Positions 1-8,554 of a stretch of DNA of 47,681 bases are shown in pieces. The notes beneath the pieces are model-generated. The model was not told the origin of the DNA. It made no database searches and was given only the letters and a program-made list of their open reading frames with translations. The translations under genes were made by a program, and so were the position numbers. The stretch covers positions 1 through 47,681 of the forward strand of contig JAGQWZ010000021.1 of NCBI GenBank assembly GCA_020436835.1, in the 5' to 3' direction. The stretch's first letter is position 1; the number at the start of each line of letters is the position of its first letter. This DNA is from Saprospiraceae bacterium. Its GTDB lineage: Bacteria > Bacteroidota > Bacteroidia > Chitinophagales > Saprospiraceae.

Positions 1-160
1 AACTACGAGTTTGAGAGACTTAAAGTGGAAAGCCAGGTCACAACCGGCACTGATTCTGCTCATTTCCTCACCAGCAAGGTGGAGAGTTTTTTATTCCGTT
101 ATGAGGAATTTCACCTGCCTTTTCTCTCAACTTTTCAGATCTTTGCAACTCGATGTCAGG
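1..160. other. Left edge, no confident gene
   Basis: This is the stretch downstream of the minus-strand glycosidase gene. A plus-strand frame is open from base 1 to about 285, but its last 125 bases run antisense to the end of the glycosidase and its translation resembles nothing I know. On the minus strand an ATG at 63-61 opens a frame that runs off the left edge and could be the start of the next gene, but about 20 codons are too few to judge. I see no hairpin terminator here. Confidence 0.3.
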
Positions 161-1795
161 TTATTCACTGGCGTTGCCTGACTGATCCACCGCGATCACC
201 CGATAGTGAAATTCTGGAAGCCCATGTACAGACTTATCAATATACTCTGTCGCTATGGTTACCGCCAGCTGTCGTTCCGGACTGATCTCCACTTCCGGCA
301 GCTCTGAACGGTAAATCCGGTAATAGCAAAAGTCAGCTTCAGCACTTGGTTCCCATTTCAGAAAGGTCCGGTCTCGTCCTTCAGACTTGCGGTTTTCTAC
401 ATTTAGCCCAGTCACAGGTGCCGGTGGAACTTCATCATATAGCGTGGTGTAAACCACCAGGCTGAAGGGAGGTAAATCGTCTGAGAACTGACCGTCTTCC
501 ACCTTGATGATCCGGCTGGGTGCCGGCAGATCACCAAAATAGTTGAAAGGTGGTTCAGCCGGATCAAACAAATAGCGCCGCAAAGGTCGATCAGCTTGTA
601 AAGGACCGGTATGCAACTTTAATGTTCTCGAATGGCGATGCCGGTTAATCACTGCAATCGAAATTGTTCCAGTCTCAAGATTTCTCGTAGCAGCCGTCCG
701 TATTAGTGAATCGGTCGATACCAGTCCCAATGCCTCAGAGGGACCCCGGAAGTATTTGGTCAGCAGACCAATGCAGTAATAACCTGGCTTTGTCATGAAG
801 TTGTCCACTTCCCAGCGAAATAGTCCCCACTTATTAATGTAGTTGGGCCGGTAGTTTGAAGGAAAATCGCTAAAAGTCCAGTAATTAAATCCATACACTC
901 CGGCATTAATCATAGCAATGATCGCCTCTGCACTCTGAATTGCGGCATAAGATTCGAGGGGAGTATTATTATATAACATGGCATCATGCCTCACTCCTTC
1001 GATATTGTTACTATTCTGCTTTGAGCCGAACTCTCCAACGATAAAGTGTTTACCTTTGCTTTTAGCCAGATCGGCTCCCCATTTCATTTTGTTATAAAAG
1101 AAACGGTAGAAAGAAGCATCAAAAAGGTCGTGCTGATTGATATAGTGATGTCCTCCATAAACTCCCGTGATATTATCCATGTGTTCCGCTGCCCATTCTA
1201 TGGTAGGCCAATTGCTGAAGGGAGAAGCATCAGTAGCCAATAAATCAATATCCAGTTCCCTGCTTTTGAATTCCTCATAAAAAAGAGACTGGACTTCCTT
1301 GAAATATTCGAGACTATCCAGCATAGAAGCCCAATGATCAAGACTAAGCTCATTGGCCATGCAGTAGTAGTTAATGCGATCAAATCCTTTGGTTTGCTTC
1401 AAGTAGGCAATATTATCTACTTCATGAGTGACATAATCATTCTTGTCTGGATAATTGTGAATAACCTGAGTACCCCATGAGGTCAGATACATTTCAGTCT
1501 CGGTATCTTTCATTACCTCCAGGTAAGAGGCTACTGAATCCAACCTGGCGGTACTCCAGTCAGGGTCGTCATTAATTCGAACAAACGAAGGGTTAAGTTC
1601 CCGCCAGCGTTTAGCAAACACTTGCTCATAATGCCAGCGAGGTGCGTTGTGTACATGATAGAATACATGGAAGCCCACTCCTCCCAGATGTTCATTCACC
1701 ACACTGTCCGTAATCTCAACGCTAACTTCAGGAAATCTCCCTGTTTGATGACAAGCAATAAAAGAGAGGCACAACAATAAATAATAGGCATTCAT
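161..1795 (-). CDS. Lipoprotein glycoside hydrolase, clan GH-A TIM barrel with C-terminal fibronectin type III domain
   Basis: This is a 544-residue exported sugar-cleaving enzyme, probably anchored by lipid at Cys15 (a hydrophobic N-terminus ending in FIAC). Residues about 35-350 read as a clan GH-A barrel. CMANE (E149) matches the acid/base Asn-Glu pair at the end of strand 4, and FIVGEFG (E255) matches the nucleophile on strand 7. The NYWTFSDF segment fits a substrate-lining strand 8. A beta-sandwich segment follows, and residues about 455-544 look like a fibronectin type III domain (PPAPVTGLNV, then FLKWEPSAEADF). It is closest in feel to GH39/GH5/GH30-type enzymes. The exact family and substrate cannot be told from sequence alone. 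It lies upstream of no obvious sugar operon. Confidence 0.75.
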   Translation of the reverse strand: MNAYYLLLCLSFIACHQTGRFPEVSVEITDSVVNEHLGGVGFHVFYHVHNAPRWHYEQVFAKRWRELNPSFVRINDDPDWSTARLDSVASYLEVMKDTETEMYLTSWGTQVIHNYPDKNDYVTHEVDNIAYLKQTKGFDRINYYCMANELSLDHWASMLDSLEYFKEVQSLFYEEFKSRELDIDLLATDASPFSNWPTIEWAAEHMDNITGVYGGHHYINQHDLFDASFYRFFYNKMKWGADLAKSKGKHFIVGEFGSKQNSNNIEGVRHDAMLYNNTPLESYAAIQSAEAIIAMINAGVYGFNYWTFSDFPSNYRPNYINKWGLFRWEVDNFMTKPGYYCIGLLTKYFRGPSEALGLVSTDSLIRTAATRNLETGTISIAVINRHRHSRTLKLHTGPLQADRPLRRYLFDPAEPPFNYFGDLPAPSRIIKVEDGQFSDDLPPFSLVVYTTLYDEVPPAPVTGLNVENRKSEGRDRTFLKWEPSAEADFCYYRIYRSELPEVEISPERQLAVTIATEYIDKSVHGLPEFHYRVIAVDQSGNASE

Positions 1796-2028
1796 ATCCT
1801 CAAATTTTCACCAAAAGATATAATTTTCCAGGAGTTAAATATTTATTACAATAAATCCAGGATCAATGAATGACGTTGACAGCAATCACCATAGGAATTA
1901 AATGCCGTTAATTAAAAAAACTTTTCGGAAAGCCCTTTGAAAAGTGAACGGATCGTTACTATAATTTCCATTACCAACTGCCAATTCTCGATCAAATTTC
2001 GCAGACCGCAAAGCAGAGACGAATCCGG

Positions 2029-2952
2029 CTAATCATCCAGCCAATGAATTATGTTGAGGAGTAACTGATAATTTTTTGCCGCGTCTGGGTGGTTCATTCC
2101 CATCTTCATTTTTTGAGGTCCGGCTAGCTGAGCGGTAAACATTGCGGCTTCACCAAAGGCCACCACTTTCCCCTTACCGAATTCTTTATACGCTCCCTGA
2201 CACCAGCCCTTGGCACTCATAGTTGGGGTTTCTTCATGGAATACCCAGGCAGTATCGGGTAGCAGATTAACAAAATTACCGTCAAACTGAAGAACAGGAT
2301 GGGCATCTGAAGGGATCTGAAAGGCCTGTCCGGTAAAGGTGGCGACCCGGTCGACATTTTCACTTTTATTCCGACCCTGAGAAATTGGATTTTGCCATAG
2401 ACGCTGGTTTTCAAGAGAAAAAATAGAAGGCCCATTTTGGGTAGTGTCGACCGCAAAGCCATTAGTAAAATTAAACCCAAACACCTCTGCCAATTCAACG
2501 GCAGCACCGCCCAAAGGCATATGATCAGCAATGAGGAAAAGACTTCCACCCTCCCTTACCCAGTCCTTCACCTGGGATATTTCAGATTCAGTGAAGGCAG
2601 AATAAACCGGTTTAAACCATCTTTCCACATTGAATTTATTCAGGGCATTAGAAATTACCAGAATTTTCCCTGCATTCAACTGCTCTCTGACAAATCTCCC
2701 CTTAAAGTCTTGCACCCGGTATCCATCTCTTTCCAAAAGATGTGCAAATGCCCAATACCTGCCATCTTTTGTATGAAAATTATAATGCCCGGCATCGATC
2801 CATACGATAGGTCCCTCCCCTGAAGGATACTCCGGTTCCCCTATTTTCGGTTTATATAAAGTATCGGCGATTTGTTGACCATAAGCCACATTAATGATTA
2901 AACAATAAAGTAAAAAGAACACTAACCGCATCAGATTTATTCTTTCCTTCAT
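2029..2952 (-). CDS. Secreted protein with class I glutamine amidotransferase-like (DUF4350-type) fold
   Basis: This is a 307-residue exported protein of unknown function. An internal Met at residue 8 (2931) gives a cleaner signal peptide (MRLVFFLLYCLIINVAYGQ), so the true start may be there. The body has the alternating strand/helix pattern of flavodoxin-like amidotransferase folds. IVWIDAGHYNFHT is followed by KILVISNAL, a helix with VKDWVREGGSLFLIADH, and later KGKVVAFGEAAMF. The GGSLFLIADHMPLGG segment (about 135-149) resembles the conserved core of DUF4350 and GldG-like periplasmic domains. No catalytic Cys-His-Glu triad is evident, so an enzymatic role is not claimed. A 7-bp inverted repeat (2961-2985) lies just upstream of the start. 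It is transcribed in the same direction as the flanking peroxidase gene but 194 bp from it. Confidence 0.6.
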   Translation of the reverse strand: MKERINLMRLVFFLLYCLIINVAYGQQIADTLYKPKIGEPEYPSGEGPIVWIDAGHYNFHTKDGRYWAFAHLLERDGYRVQDFKGRFVREQLNAGKILVISNALNKFNVERWFKPVYSAFTESEISQVKDWVREGGSLFLIADHMPLGGAAVELAEVFGFNFTNGFAVDTTQNGPSIFSLENQRLWQNPISQGRNKSENVDRVATFTGQAFQIPSDAHPVLQFDGNFVNLLPDTAWVFHEETPTMSAKGWCQGAYKEFGKGKVVAFGEAAMFTAQLAGPQKMKMGMNHPDAAKNYQLLLNIIHWLDD

Positions 2953-2960
2953 TTAAGCAT

Positions 2961-2985
2961 CATACTTCCAGTCACAGAAAGTATG
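2961..2985 (-). promoter_or_regulatory. Inverted repeat in the leader of the DUF4350-like gene
   Basis: CATACTT (2961-2967) and AAGTATG (2979-2985) are perfect complements with 11 bases between. The repeat sits 9 bp upstream of the minus-strand start at 2952. It could be an operator or a leader hairpin. A TAATTTTG box that fits the Bacteroidota -7 consensus lies a little further upstream on the minus strand, without a well spaced TTG. Confidence 0.3.
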
Positions 2986-3086
2986 TTTTTTCCCAAATTG
3001 CAACAAAATTATATCAAAGGATAGAAGAAAAAAAGTTCAACTACAAACTCCATAATTGATCTATCGTTAAAAGAGGAATTAAATAA

Positions 3087-3117
3087 AAATTAAAAGGGTG
3101 ACCCCCATGGATCACCC
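3087..3117 (-). terminator. Rho-independent terminator of the cytochrome c peroxidase gene
   Basis: On the minus strand GGGTGA and TCACCC (3096-3101 and 3112-3117) form a 6-bp stem around a 10-base loop, followed by a T-rich tail (TTTTAATTTTT). It lies about 30 bp after the stop codon of the peroxidase gene. Confidence 0.7.
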
Positions 3118-3146
3118 ACCCTATTTTACTACTTCAAATTATTTCA

Positions 3147-4502
3147 TTAATTACATCCGAGATCGTTCTTCGTAAAATTATCATTATTGGGAAAACAGAA
3201 ACCCGAAGGCAATGTGATGGGATTATAGCGGTTGAGATTTGCATCATAAAGTGCATTCTCGATAAAACGGGTCAGTTGAGCGATTTCTTCACCGGTTAAT
3301 CCAAGGGGCACAAATTCATCGGATAGTTGTGATTGCGGCACCCGGTCGTTTTCCGGGATAGCCTGGTTTTTATATTCTATTACTTCCTTCACACTTTGGA
3401 AGTTACCGCCATGGCCATAAAACGGACTGTCCTTTAAGTTATAAAGTTGGGGAACCTTAAACTTGTAGTTATCATCGGGATTATTGGTAAATCCTCCTCG
3501 GCCCCGATTTTCAACTTTGTCAACCGCCGTACCATAGATACCAGGTCCATCCAGATCTTTCATGCCCAATCCGTGAAAGTTCATTTCATTCAGGGCAGGT
3601 CCTGTATGACAATTGACGCACTTAGCCTTGCCAAAGAACAGGATGGCACCCCGTTTTTCATCATCAAACATGGCGTTGCCATTTCCTTTCAGCCATTGTT
3701 GAAACGGTGCCTGATTGGAGATCATCGTTCGTTCGAAGGCAGCTATCGCTAAGCCTGCATTTTCTTTCGTATATAAGTCCTTGTCGGCAAGGCCGGGATA
3801 AGCCTCTGAAAACAATTGTTTGTACGTATTTGAATTACAAAAGTCTTCATCTATTCCCATGCGGTGTACGGAAAGACCGGCAATCGCCTGTGTCTCCAGA
3901 CCTTCGTAACCCAGAAAGTTGTTAAACTTAGGCGTTTCTTCGGTCCAGGAAGCCTCTGTACCTTCGTTTAGATGGGTGGCACCAAATTGTCCATTCCAGA
4001 GTTGGTTGGTTTGCCAGGCTCCATTCATTGCAGAAGGTGTACGGATCGGTTGCACATCCAGATCGGAAATCTCATAAACATTGTTTGGATTACGACCCTC
4101 TCCACTTTGACCGAAACCGGATCCTCCTTCACCAATTCCCTGCTTTCGGCCGGCCTGGAATCCTGCTCTTGAGTGGTGGCATGAAGCACATGAATAGGTG
4201 AACTTGCCTTCAGGACGCATCGGATTGATGGCCAGTCCTGTCTCGTGGTAAAGATTTCTTCCCAATTCCACCTTGGCCGTGGTCAGCAGATTTCTAGGAT
4301 CCTGAGGTATGTTTGCAAAGTCATCACTCGCCGGCATGATGAAAAAATCCAATCCTTCCCCTTTCGAGGCAGTGATTAGAAGGTCCTTCAATTGCCGGTC
4401 TAAATCAGATCCCGTTCCACTTAAGTCATCTTTTTGGCATGCAGTAATTGCGACGATCAGAAAAAGGGTGAAGAGTGCGTCTAATTGAATATTCCTTCTC
4501 AT
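3147..4502 (-). CDS. Di-haem cytochrome c peroxidase / MauG family lipoprotein
   Basis: This is a 451-residue periplasmic peroxidase-like protein. In its family, one haem passes electrons to a second haem that reduces hydrogen peroxide, or oxidises a protein partner in MauG types. The N-terminus is a lipoprotein signal with ITAC (Cys22). Two c-type haem sites are visible: CASCH at 105-109 and CVNCH at 295-299. The latter is followed by the family-typical TGPALNE segment, and a later GHGGNFQSVKEVIEYKN block matches the conserved region after the second haem site. Length fits the family. It has its own promoter (4541-4573) and terminator (3087-3117), so it is probably monocistronic. Role in peroxide detoxification is an inference. 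Confidence 0.9.
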   Translation of the reverse strand: MRRNIQLDALFTLFLIVAITACQKDDLSGTGSDLDRQLKDLLITASKGEGLDFFIMPASDDFANIPQDPRNLLTTAKVELGRNLYHETGLAINPMRPEGKFTYSCASCHHSRAGFQAGRKQGIGEGGSGFGQSGEGRNPNNVYEISDLDVQPIRTPSAMNGAWQTNQLWNGQFGATHLNEGTEASWTEETPKFNNFLGYEGLETQAIAGLSVHRMGIDEDFCNSNTYKQLFSEAYPGLADKDLYTKENAGLAIAAFERTMISNQAPFQQWLKGNGNAMFDDEKRGAILFFGKAKCVNCHTGPALNEMNFHGLGMKDLDGPGIYGTAVDKVENRGRGGFTNNPDDNYKFKVPQLYNLKDSPFYGHGGNFQSVKEVIEYKNQAIPENDRVPQSQLSDEFVPLGLTGEEIAQLTRFIENALYDANLNRYNPITLPSGFCFPNNDNFTKNDLGCN

Positions 4503-4540
4503 CTCCAGATTGTTTGGAACTATAAATGTCTTCTATAAGA

Positions 4541-4573
4541 CAAATATAGTACCACACGATGGATCATCCCAAA
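4541..4573 (-). promoter_or_regulatory. Bacteroidota-type promoter of the cytochrome c peroxidase gene
   Basis: On the minus strand TTTG (4573-4570) is followed after 21 bases by TATATTTG (4548-4541), an exact match to the TTG-N17-23-TAnnTTTG consensus. Predicted start of transcription is near 4534, about 30 bases before the ATG at 4502. Confidence 0.65.
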
Positions 4574-4603
4574 AATGTTAAAGTGATTCTCCAAAAGCGA
4601 AGA

Positions 4604-4631
4604 AAGGCCGATGAATTGTTTCACCGGCCTT
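4604..4631. repeat. Strong hairpin (12-bp arms, 4-base loop)
   Basis: AAGGCCGATGAA (4604-4615) and TTCACCGGCCTT (4620-4631) pair with one mismatch around TTGT. Neither strand has a T-tract directly after it, so it is not a simple intrinsic terminator. It lies upstream of the peroxidase promoter. Confidence 0.6.
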
Positions 4632-4688
4632 CAGAACAGTATGCTTATTCTTCAAAATTATTGGGCCTGAAATCCAGCCGATCCTGAT

Positions 4689-4730
4689 ATTCTGAAGAAA
4701 TAGCGGGAAAGTGTAGCTATACTTCAGAAT
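4689..4730. repeat. Strong hairpin (about 15-bp arms)
   Basis: ATTCTGAAG plus ATAGC on the left pairs with GCTAT plus CTTCAGAAT on the right, with a small bulge in the stem and an 11-base loop. It stands 58 bases from the hairpin at 4604-4631. There is no T-tract. It may be part of a structured RNA or a protein-binding dyad. Confidence 0.55.
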
Positions 4731-5315
4731 ACTTACAATCTCCTAAAACGTGATTTGACGGTACTCATAAGGTTTTCTTTAATTCATTTACCAAGTATAG
4801 TACGAATGTTCAACGCAAAAGGTTGGGCAACTCGTCTGTGTTTTATGGAAATATTCATTTCTTCTCCTCTTTGATTATACTAAAGCTTATAGAGATGCTA
4901 GTTCAAAAATATTTAAACATAATCCGCACCTTAACCTCAAGACTGGTCACCCCCAAATATCAGGTAGCCACGATTCCCGAACCACCTGTCCGCTCTGAAG
5001 AGTATTTCCTGGGTGGCGAGTCCAAGCCCTATATTGCCCTAAATCAATCTGGCTCCCCGCGATTTGAATAAATCTCCCATGAGATATCATGTCTTAATGG
5101 TTGCATTCATTATCTTGCCATGGATACCGGACTATGTTTTGCATGCCATTTTACACGGAAAGAGAAGTATTCCACCCCGTACACCTGTTTTTTTATTGCC
5201 TCTGTATCCTTGCCTTCACTGAGCAGAGGTGCAAATCAAACCCTGATCCCTTTTCTCTTCCCCAAACTTTGCTCCAACTGAATTTTCCGGTTTTTGATAA
5301 ACTTGCATTGCTCCG

Positions 5316-6137
5316 ATGAAACTCAACGCCACTCAATTCGGTCAGCGGGTTATCACCGCACTCCTGTTTGGCATAGCACTACTCGTTCCCTTGTTTATTG
5401 GAAAAGTAACCGGTCTTCTCATTTTGGGTGTACTTTGTTTACTTACCATCATGGAATACCTGCAATTGCAGGGACTGTCCGGCTACCGGCTGCTATTTTC
5501 AACCGGTTTGGCGATGCTCATGTATCTTGGATTGACGCTAATTACCTTAAAGGACGGGGTAGGTCTTCCGGTAAAATATGGAACCTACCTGGCGCTGGCT
5601 TTTTCAGTCTTGTTACTATACCGACTTTACCGGAGAGATGATCCGTTCTTGTTTTCGCTTCAGGTGCTACCGGCCACACTTTACGTAGCTATTCCATTTG
5701 CCCTGCTCTATGCAGTGGCCATTTGGTCCGGCTCTTACAAACCGATCTGGCTGGTTGCCATTCTACTCTTTGTCTGGATTAATGACATTATGGCCTATCT
5801 GGTGGGAAGGAGTATCGGCAGAAGGCCCTTTTCCCGTCAGATATCACCCAATAAAACCTGGGAAGGGACGATCGCCGGTTGGCTGGGGTGCCTTATTATG
5901 GCATTATTGCTTTGGAAATTCCTGGGCCTGCTCACCCTTTTTGCATGGGTCATTCTGGGATCTCTGGTGGGAATTACCAGTTCCATAGGCGATTTAGTCG
6001 AGTCACTTTTCAAACGAAAAAAAGAGATTAAAGATTCGGGTACTTTCTTACCTGGCCATGGTGGATTCCTGGACCGGCTTGATTCCCTGCTCTTTGCCGC
6101 TCCATTCATCGCGCTTTTTTTTATAATATGTATGTAG
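5316..6137 (+). CDS. cdsA: Phosphatidate cytidylyltransferase (CDP-diglyceride synthase)
   Basis: This membrane enzyme joins CTP and phosphatidic acid to make CDP-diacylglycerol, the precursor of all bacterial phosphoglycerides. The 273 residues contain about eight hydrophobic segments. The C-terminal family signature runs over residues 230-256 with the order SLFKRKKEIKDSG, then PGHGG, then DRLDS, which carries the conserved acidic residues for metal and nucleotide. NKTWEG (179-184) is the other conserved motif. The start chosen (MKLNATQFG) gives the usual short cytoplasmic lead before the first helix. The gene sits 45 bp ahead of the phosphatidylserine decarboxylase gene on the same strand. 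That arrangement is common in Bacteroidota and fits a shared lipid synthesis role. No promoter consensus was found directly upstream. Confidence 0.95.
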   Translation: MKLNATQFGQRVITALLFGIALLVPLFIGKVTGLLILGVLCLLTIMEYLQLQGLSGYRLLFSTGLAMLMYLGLTLITLKDGVGLPVKYGTYLALAFSVLLLYRLYRRDDPFLFSLQVLPATLYVAIPFALLYAVAIWSGSYKPIWLVAILLFVWINDIMAYLVGRSIGRRPFSRQISPNKTWEGTIAGWLGCLIMALLLWKFLGLLTLFAWVILGSLVGITSSIGDLVESLFKRKKEIKDSGTFLPGHGGFLDRLDSLLFAAPFIALFFIICM

Positions 6138-6182
6138 CTCTTTTTTGTATCTTTACAGACTTCGATCACCCAATTATGACAA

Positions 6183-6836
6183 ATGTTTCGCATCCATAAG
6201 GAAGGTCGTAATATCATTTTGATAGCCTGTCTTGCCGTTTTTGTTGTCGGGCTCTTGCTGATCAACTTTGCCCCCGGATGGTTAAGGATTATCGGTGGCT
6301 TGACCTTACTGGTACTATTTTTTTTGATTATCTACTTCTTCCGGATTCCCAACAGAACCCTGGAAGTGGACAAGGAGGGACAAATTATCGCTCCTGCAGA
6401 TGGAAAAGTGGTTGTGATTGAAGAGGTGGAAGACACAGAATATCTTCAAGCCCGGTGTAAACAGATATCCATTTTTATGTCTCCACTCAATGTACATATT
6501 AATTGGTATCCAATTCGGGGTAAGGTAGTCTATAAGCATTACCATCCAGGAAAATACCTGGTCGCCTGGCACCCAAAGTCATCTCTGGAAAATGAGCGCA
6601 CAACCATTGTACTTCAATATAATGAAGTCAATATTCTAATTCGTCAGATAGCTGGCGCTATGGCCCGTCGAATTATCAACTACTCGAAGGTGGGAGATGA
6701 TGTGAAACCCGGAATGGAGATGGGTTTTATCCGTTTTGGATCCCGGGTGGATGTCTTATTGCCTGTGTCAGCTGTGGTCAAGGTCGATCTAAACCAGACC
6801 GTGAAGGGTGGTAAGACAGTACTGGCACAACTTTAA
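6183..6836 (+). CDS. psd: Phosphatidylserine decarboxylase, short pyruvoyl type
   Basis: This enzyme converts phosphatidylserine to phosphatidylethanolamine in the inner membrane. The protein is made as a proenzyme that cuts itself between Gly186 and Ser187 (FGSRVDV), the serine becoming the catalytic pyruvoyl group of the small subunit. Two N-terminal hydrophobic helices (about 10-30 and 36-53) anchor it. APADGKVV (70-77) and the NVHINW block with His105 are conserved family motifs. At 217 residues it belongs to the short form found in Bacteroidota and other groups rather than the roughly 320-residue enterobacterial form. A sequence close to a -7 box (TATCTTTA, just after the cdsA stop) could give it a private promoter, but co-transcription with cdsA is likely. 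It ends 27 bp from the convergent lysS gene. Confidence 0.93.
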   Translation: MFRIHKEGRNIILIACLAVFVVGLLLINFAPGWLRIIGGLTLLVLFFLIIYFFRIPNRTLEVDKEGQIIAPADGKVVVIEEVEDTEYLQARCKQISIFMSPLNVHINWYPIRGKVVYKHYHPGKYLVAWHPKSSLENERTTIVLQYNEVNILIRQIAGAMARRIINYSKVGDDVKPGMEMGFIRFGSRVDVLLPVSAVVKVDLNQTVKGGKTVLAQL

Positions 6837-6863
6837 GGAACATCGCTTACAATTCCCGCAAAT

Positions 6864-8384
6864 CTACTTTTCCTTTCGCATCTGGGGAAAGAAGATGACT
6901 TCCTGAATCGAAGTCTGATTGGTCAGCAACATTGTCAAACGGTCGATACCAATTCCCAGACCACTCATAGGTGGCATTCCATATTCCATTGCTCTCAGAA
7001 AATCCTGATCCAATGCCATTGCCTCTAAATCTCCTCGCTTAGCCAGTTCCAGTTGTTCTTCAAACCGCTTCCTTTGATCAATCGGATCATTGAGTTCTGT
7101 ATATGCATTGGCTATCTCATTGCAATTGATAAAGAGCTCAAATCTTTCTACAAAACCTTCCTTATCCCGGTGGCGTTTTGCCAGGGGTGTCATCTCAATC
7201 GGGTAGTCAATGATGTAGGTAGGTTGTACCAGATGGTCCTCCACTTTTTCAGAGAATATTTCGTCAATCAATTTGCCTTTACCCATACTTGGATCCACTT
7301 CAACGTGGAGATCCTTGCATACCTTACGAAGTGATTCCTCCGTCATTCCTTCGATATCGATACCGGTGTACTCCTTGATAGCCTCCATCATACTTAACCT
7401 CCTGAATGGTGGGGTGAAATCGATTTCTTTATCTCCTACCGTGGCGACCGGGCCTCCTAAAACAACCTTAGCAATTTGATGCAAGAGTTGCTCGACCATC
7501 TCCATCATCCAGTTATAATCCTTGTAGGCTACATAGATTTCCATCGAAGTGAATTCAGGATTGTGGCTGCGATCCATCCCTTCATTGCGAAACATCTTTC
7601 CGATTTCATATACGCCATCAAAACCACCGACAATCAGCCTCTTGAGATATAGTTCGTTTGCTATCCGCATAAACAACTCCATCTCGAGGGTGTGATGATG
7701 CGTCTTGAATGGCCGGGCAGCAGCTCCTCCATGTACAGGCTGCAATACAGGTGTTTCCACTTCCAACCAACCCTTTTCATCGAAAAAACGGCGCATCTCC
7801 CGAATGACGGTGGCACGTGTCTTAAAGATCTTTCGATACTGAGGATTAACTACCAAATCAACATAGCGTCGACGATAGCGAAGATCAGGATCCGTGAAGG
7901 CATCATAGGTCCTGGTCTCCCCAGTCTCTTCATCAACCTTAGTCTTGACTACCGGTAATGGTTTAATGGATTTGCTCAATAAGACCAATTCTTTCACATG
8001 CAAGGAGATCTCTCCTACCTTCGTTCGGAACACGAATCCTCTCACTCCAATGAAATCACCGATGTCAAGTAGCTTCTTAAAAACCGTGTTGTACAGATCC
8101 TTGTTTTCATCCGGACATATATCATCACGCGAAACATAGAGCTGAATTCTGCCGGAGCTATCCTGCAACTCCGCGAATGAGGCCTTTCCCATGATGCGCT
8201 TCATCATAAGTCGCCCGGCCAGGGTCACATCCTGGAAGGTTTCATCATCTTCCTTATAACTGGATTTAATCTGGGCTGCGAAGGCATTTACCGGATAATC
8301 AACCGGTGGGTAAGGATCAATCCCCAGGTCCCTTATTTTCTGGAGGTTTTCACGTCGCACCAATTCCTGTTCGCTGAGATGCAT
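6864..8384 (-). CDS. lysS: Lysyl-tRNA synthetase, class II
   Basis: This enzyme charges tRNA-Lys with lysine using ATP in the cytoplasm. It is 506 residues long, normal for the bacterial class IIb enzyme. Residues about 60-165 form the OB-fold anticodon-binding domain (VTLAGRLMMKRIMGKASF to LHVKELVLLSK). The catalytic domain shows motif 1 (FFDEKGWLEVETPVLQP), motif 2 (FRNEGMDRSHNPEFTSME) and motif 3 (GLGIGIDRLTMLLT) near the C-terminus. The start MHLSEQELVRRENL fits the family. It is convergent with psd and divergent from the giant SprB gene, so it is transcribed alone. Confidence 0.97.
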   Translation of the reverse strand: MHLSEQELVRRENLQKIRDLGIDPYPPVDYPVNAFAAQIKSSYKEDDETFQDVTLAGRLMMKRIMGKASFAELQDSSGRIQLYVSRDDICPDENKDLYNTVFKKLLDIGDFIGVRGFVFRTKVGEISLHVKELVLLSKSIKPLPVVKTKVDEETGETRTYDAFTDPDLRYRRRYVDLVVNPQYRKIFKTRATVIREMRRFFDEKGWLEVETPVLQPVHGGAAARPFKTHHHTLEMELFMRIANELYLKRLIVGGFDGVYEIGKMFRNEGMDRSHNPEFTSMEIYVAYKDYNWMMEMVEQLLHQIAKVVLGGPVATVGDKEIDFTPPFRRLSMMEAIKEYTGIDIEGMTEESLRKVCKDLHVEVDPSMGKGKLIDEIFSEKVEDHLVQPTYIIDYPIEMTPLAKRHRDKEGFVERFELFINCNEIANAYTELNDPIDQRKRFEEQLELAKRGDLEAMALDQDFLRAMEYGMPPMSGLGIGIDRLTMLLTNQTSIQEVIFFPQMRKEK

Positions 8385-8554
8385 AAAGCTGAATTTTAAA
8401 TGATTGTTTTTTTTCGCGGCAGCAAAAATAAGGGATTAGATTGGAAGCTAGGTCTTTTACTCTCCGGGATCGTCATGCAACTTTTTCAGACACATTTCTG
8501 GCTTCGATTGACCGAAATCTCAAATTATTCCCGAAATTAGGCAAGACCGAGGAT

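Larger units (their letters stand above)
4574..5315. other. Long intergenic region before cdsA with two strong hairpins
   Basis: The whole gap between the peroxidase gene and cdsA is 813 bp; its first part holds the peroxidase promoter. Two near-perfect hairpins lie at 4604-4631 and 4689-4730 and are listed separately. Two short plus-strand frames, ATG 4895-5071 (58 codons) and ATG 5079-5222 (47 codons, with a hydrophobic stretch), precede cdsA. Neither resembles a known family or has a convincing ribosome binding site, so I do not call them genes. The rest is AT-rich and unremarkable. The region could hold a structured RNA or decayed genes. Confidence 0.4.

Noticed and set aside
25-285. An 86-codon plus-strand frame at the left edge
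   Set aside because: Half of it is antisense to the glycosidase gene and its translation shows no conserved features.
4895-5222. Two short frames (58 and 47 codons) before cdsA
   Set aside because: No family pattern, no clear ribosome binding site and uneven codon use; kept only as a note in the gap entry.
5837-6265. A 142-codon minus-strand frame across cdsA and psd
   Set aside because: Antisense to the cdsA signature and to the start of psd.
8441-8554. TTG start for the giant adhesin
   Set aside because: It would put 38 charged residues before the signal peptide; ATG 8555 gives a normal signal peptide.
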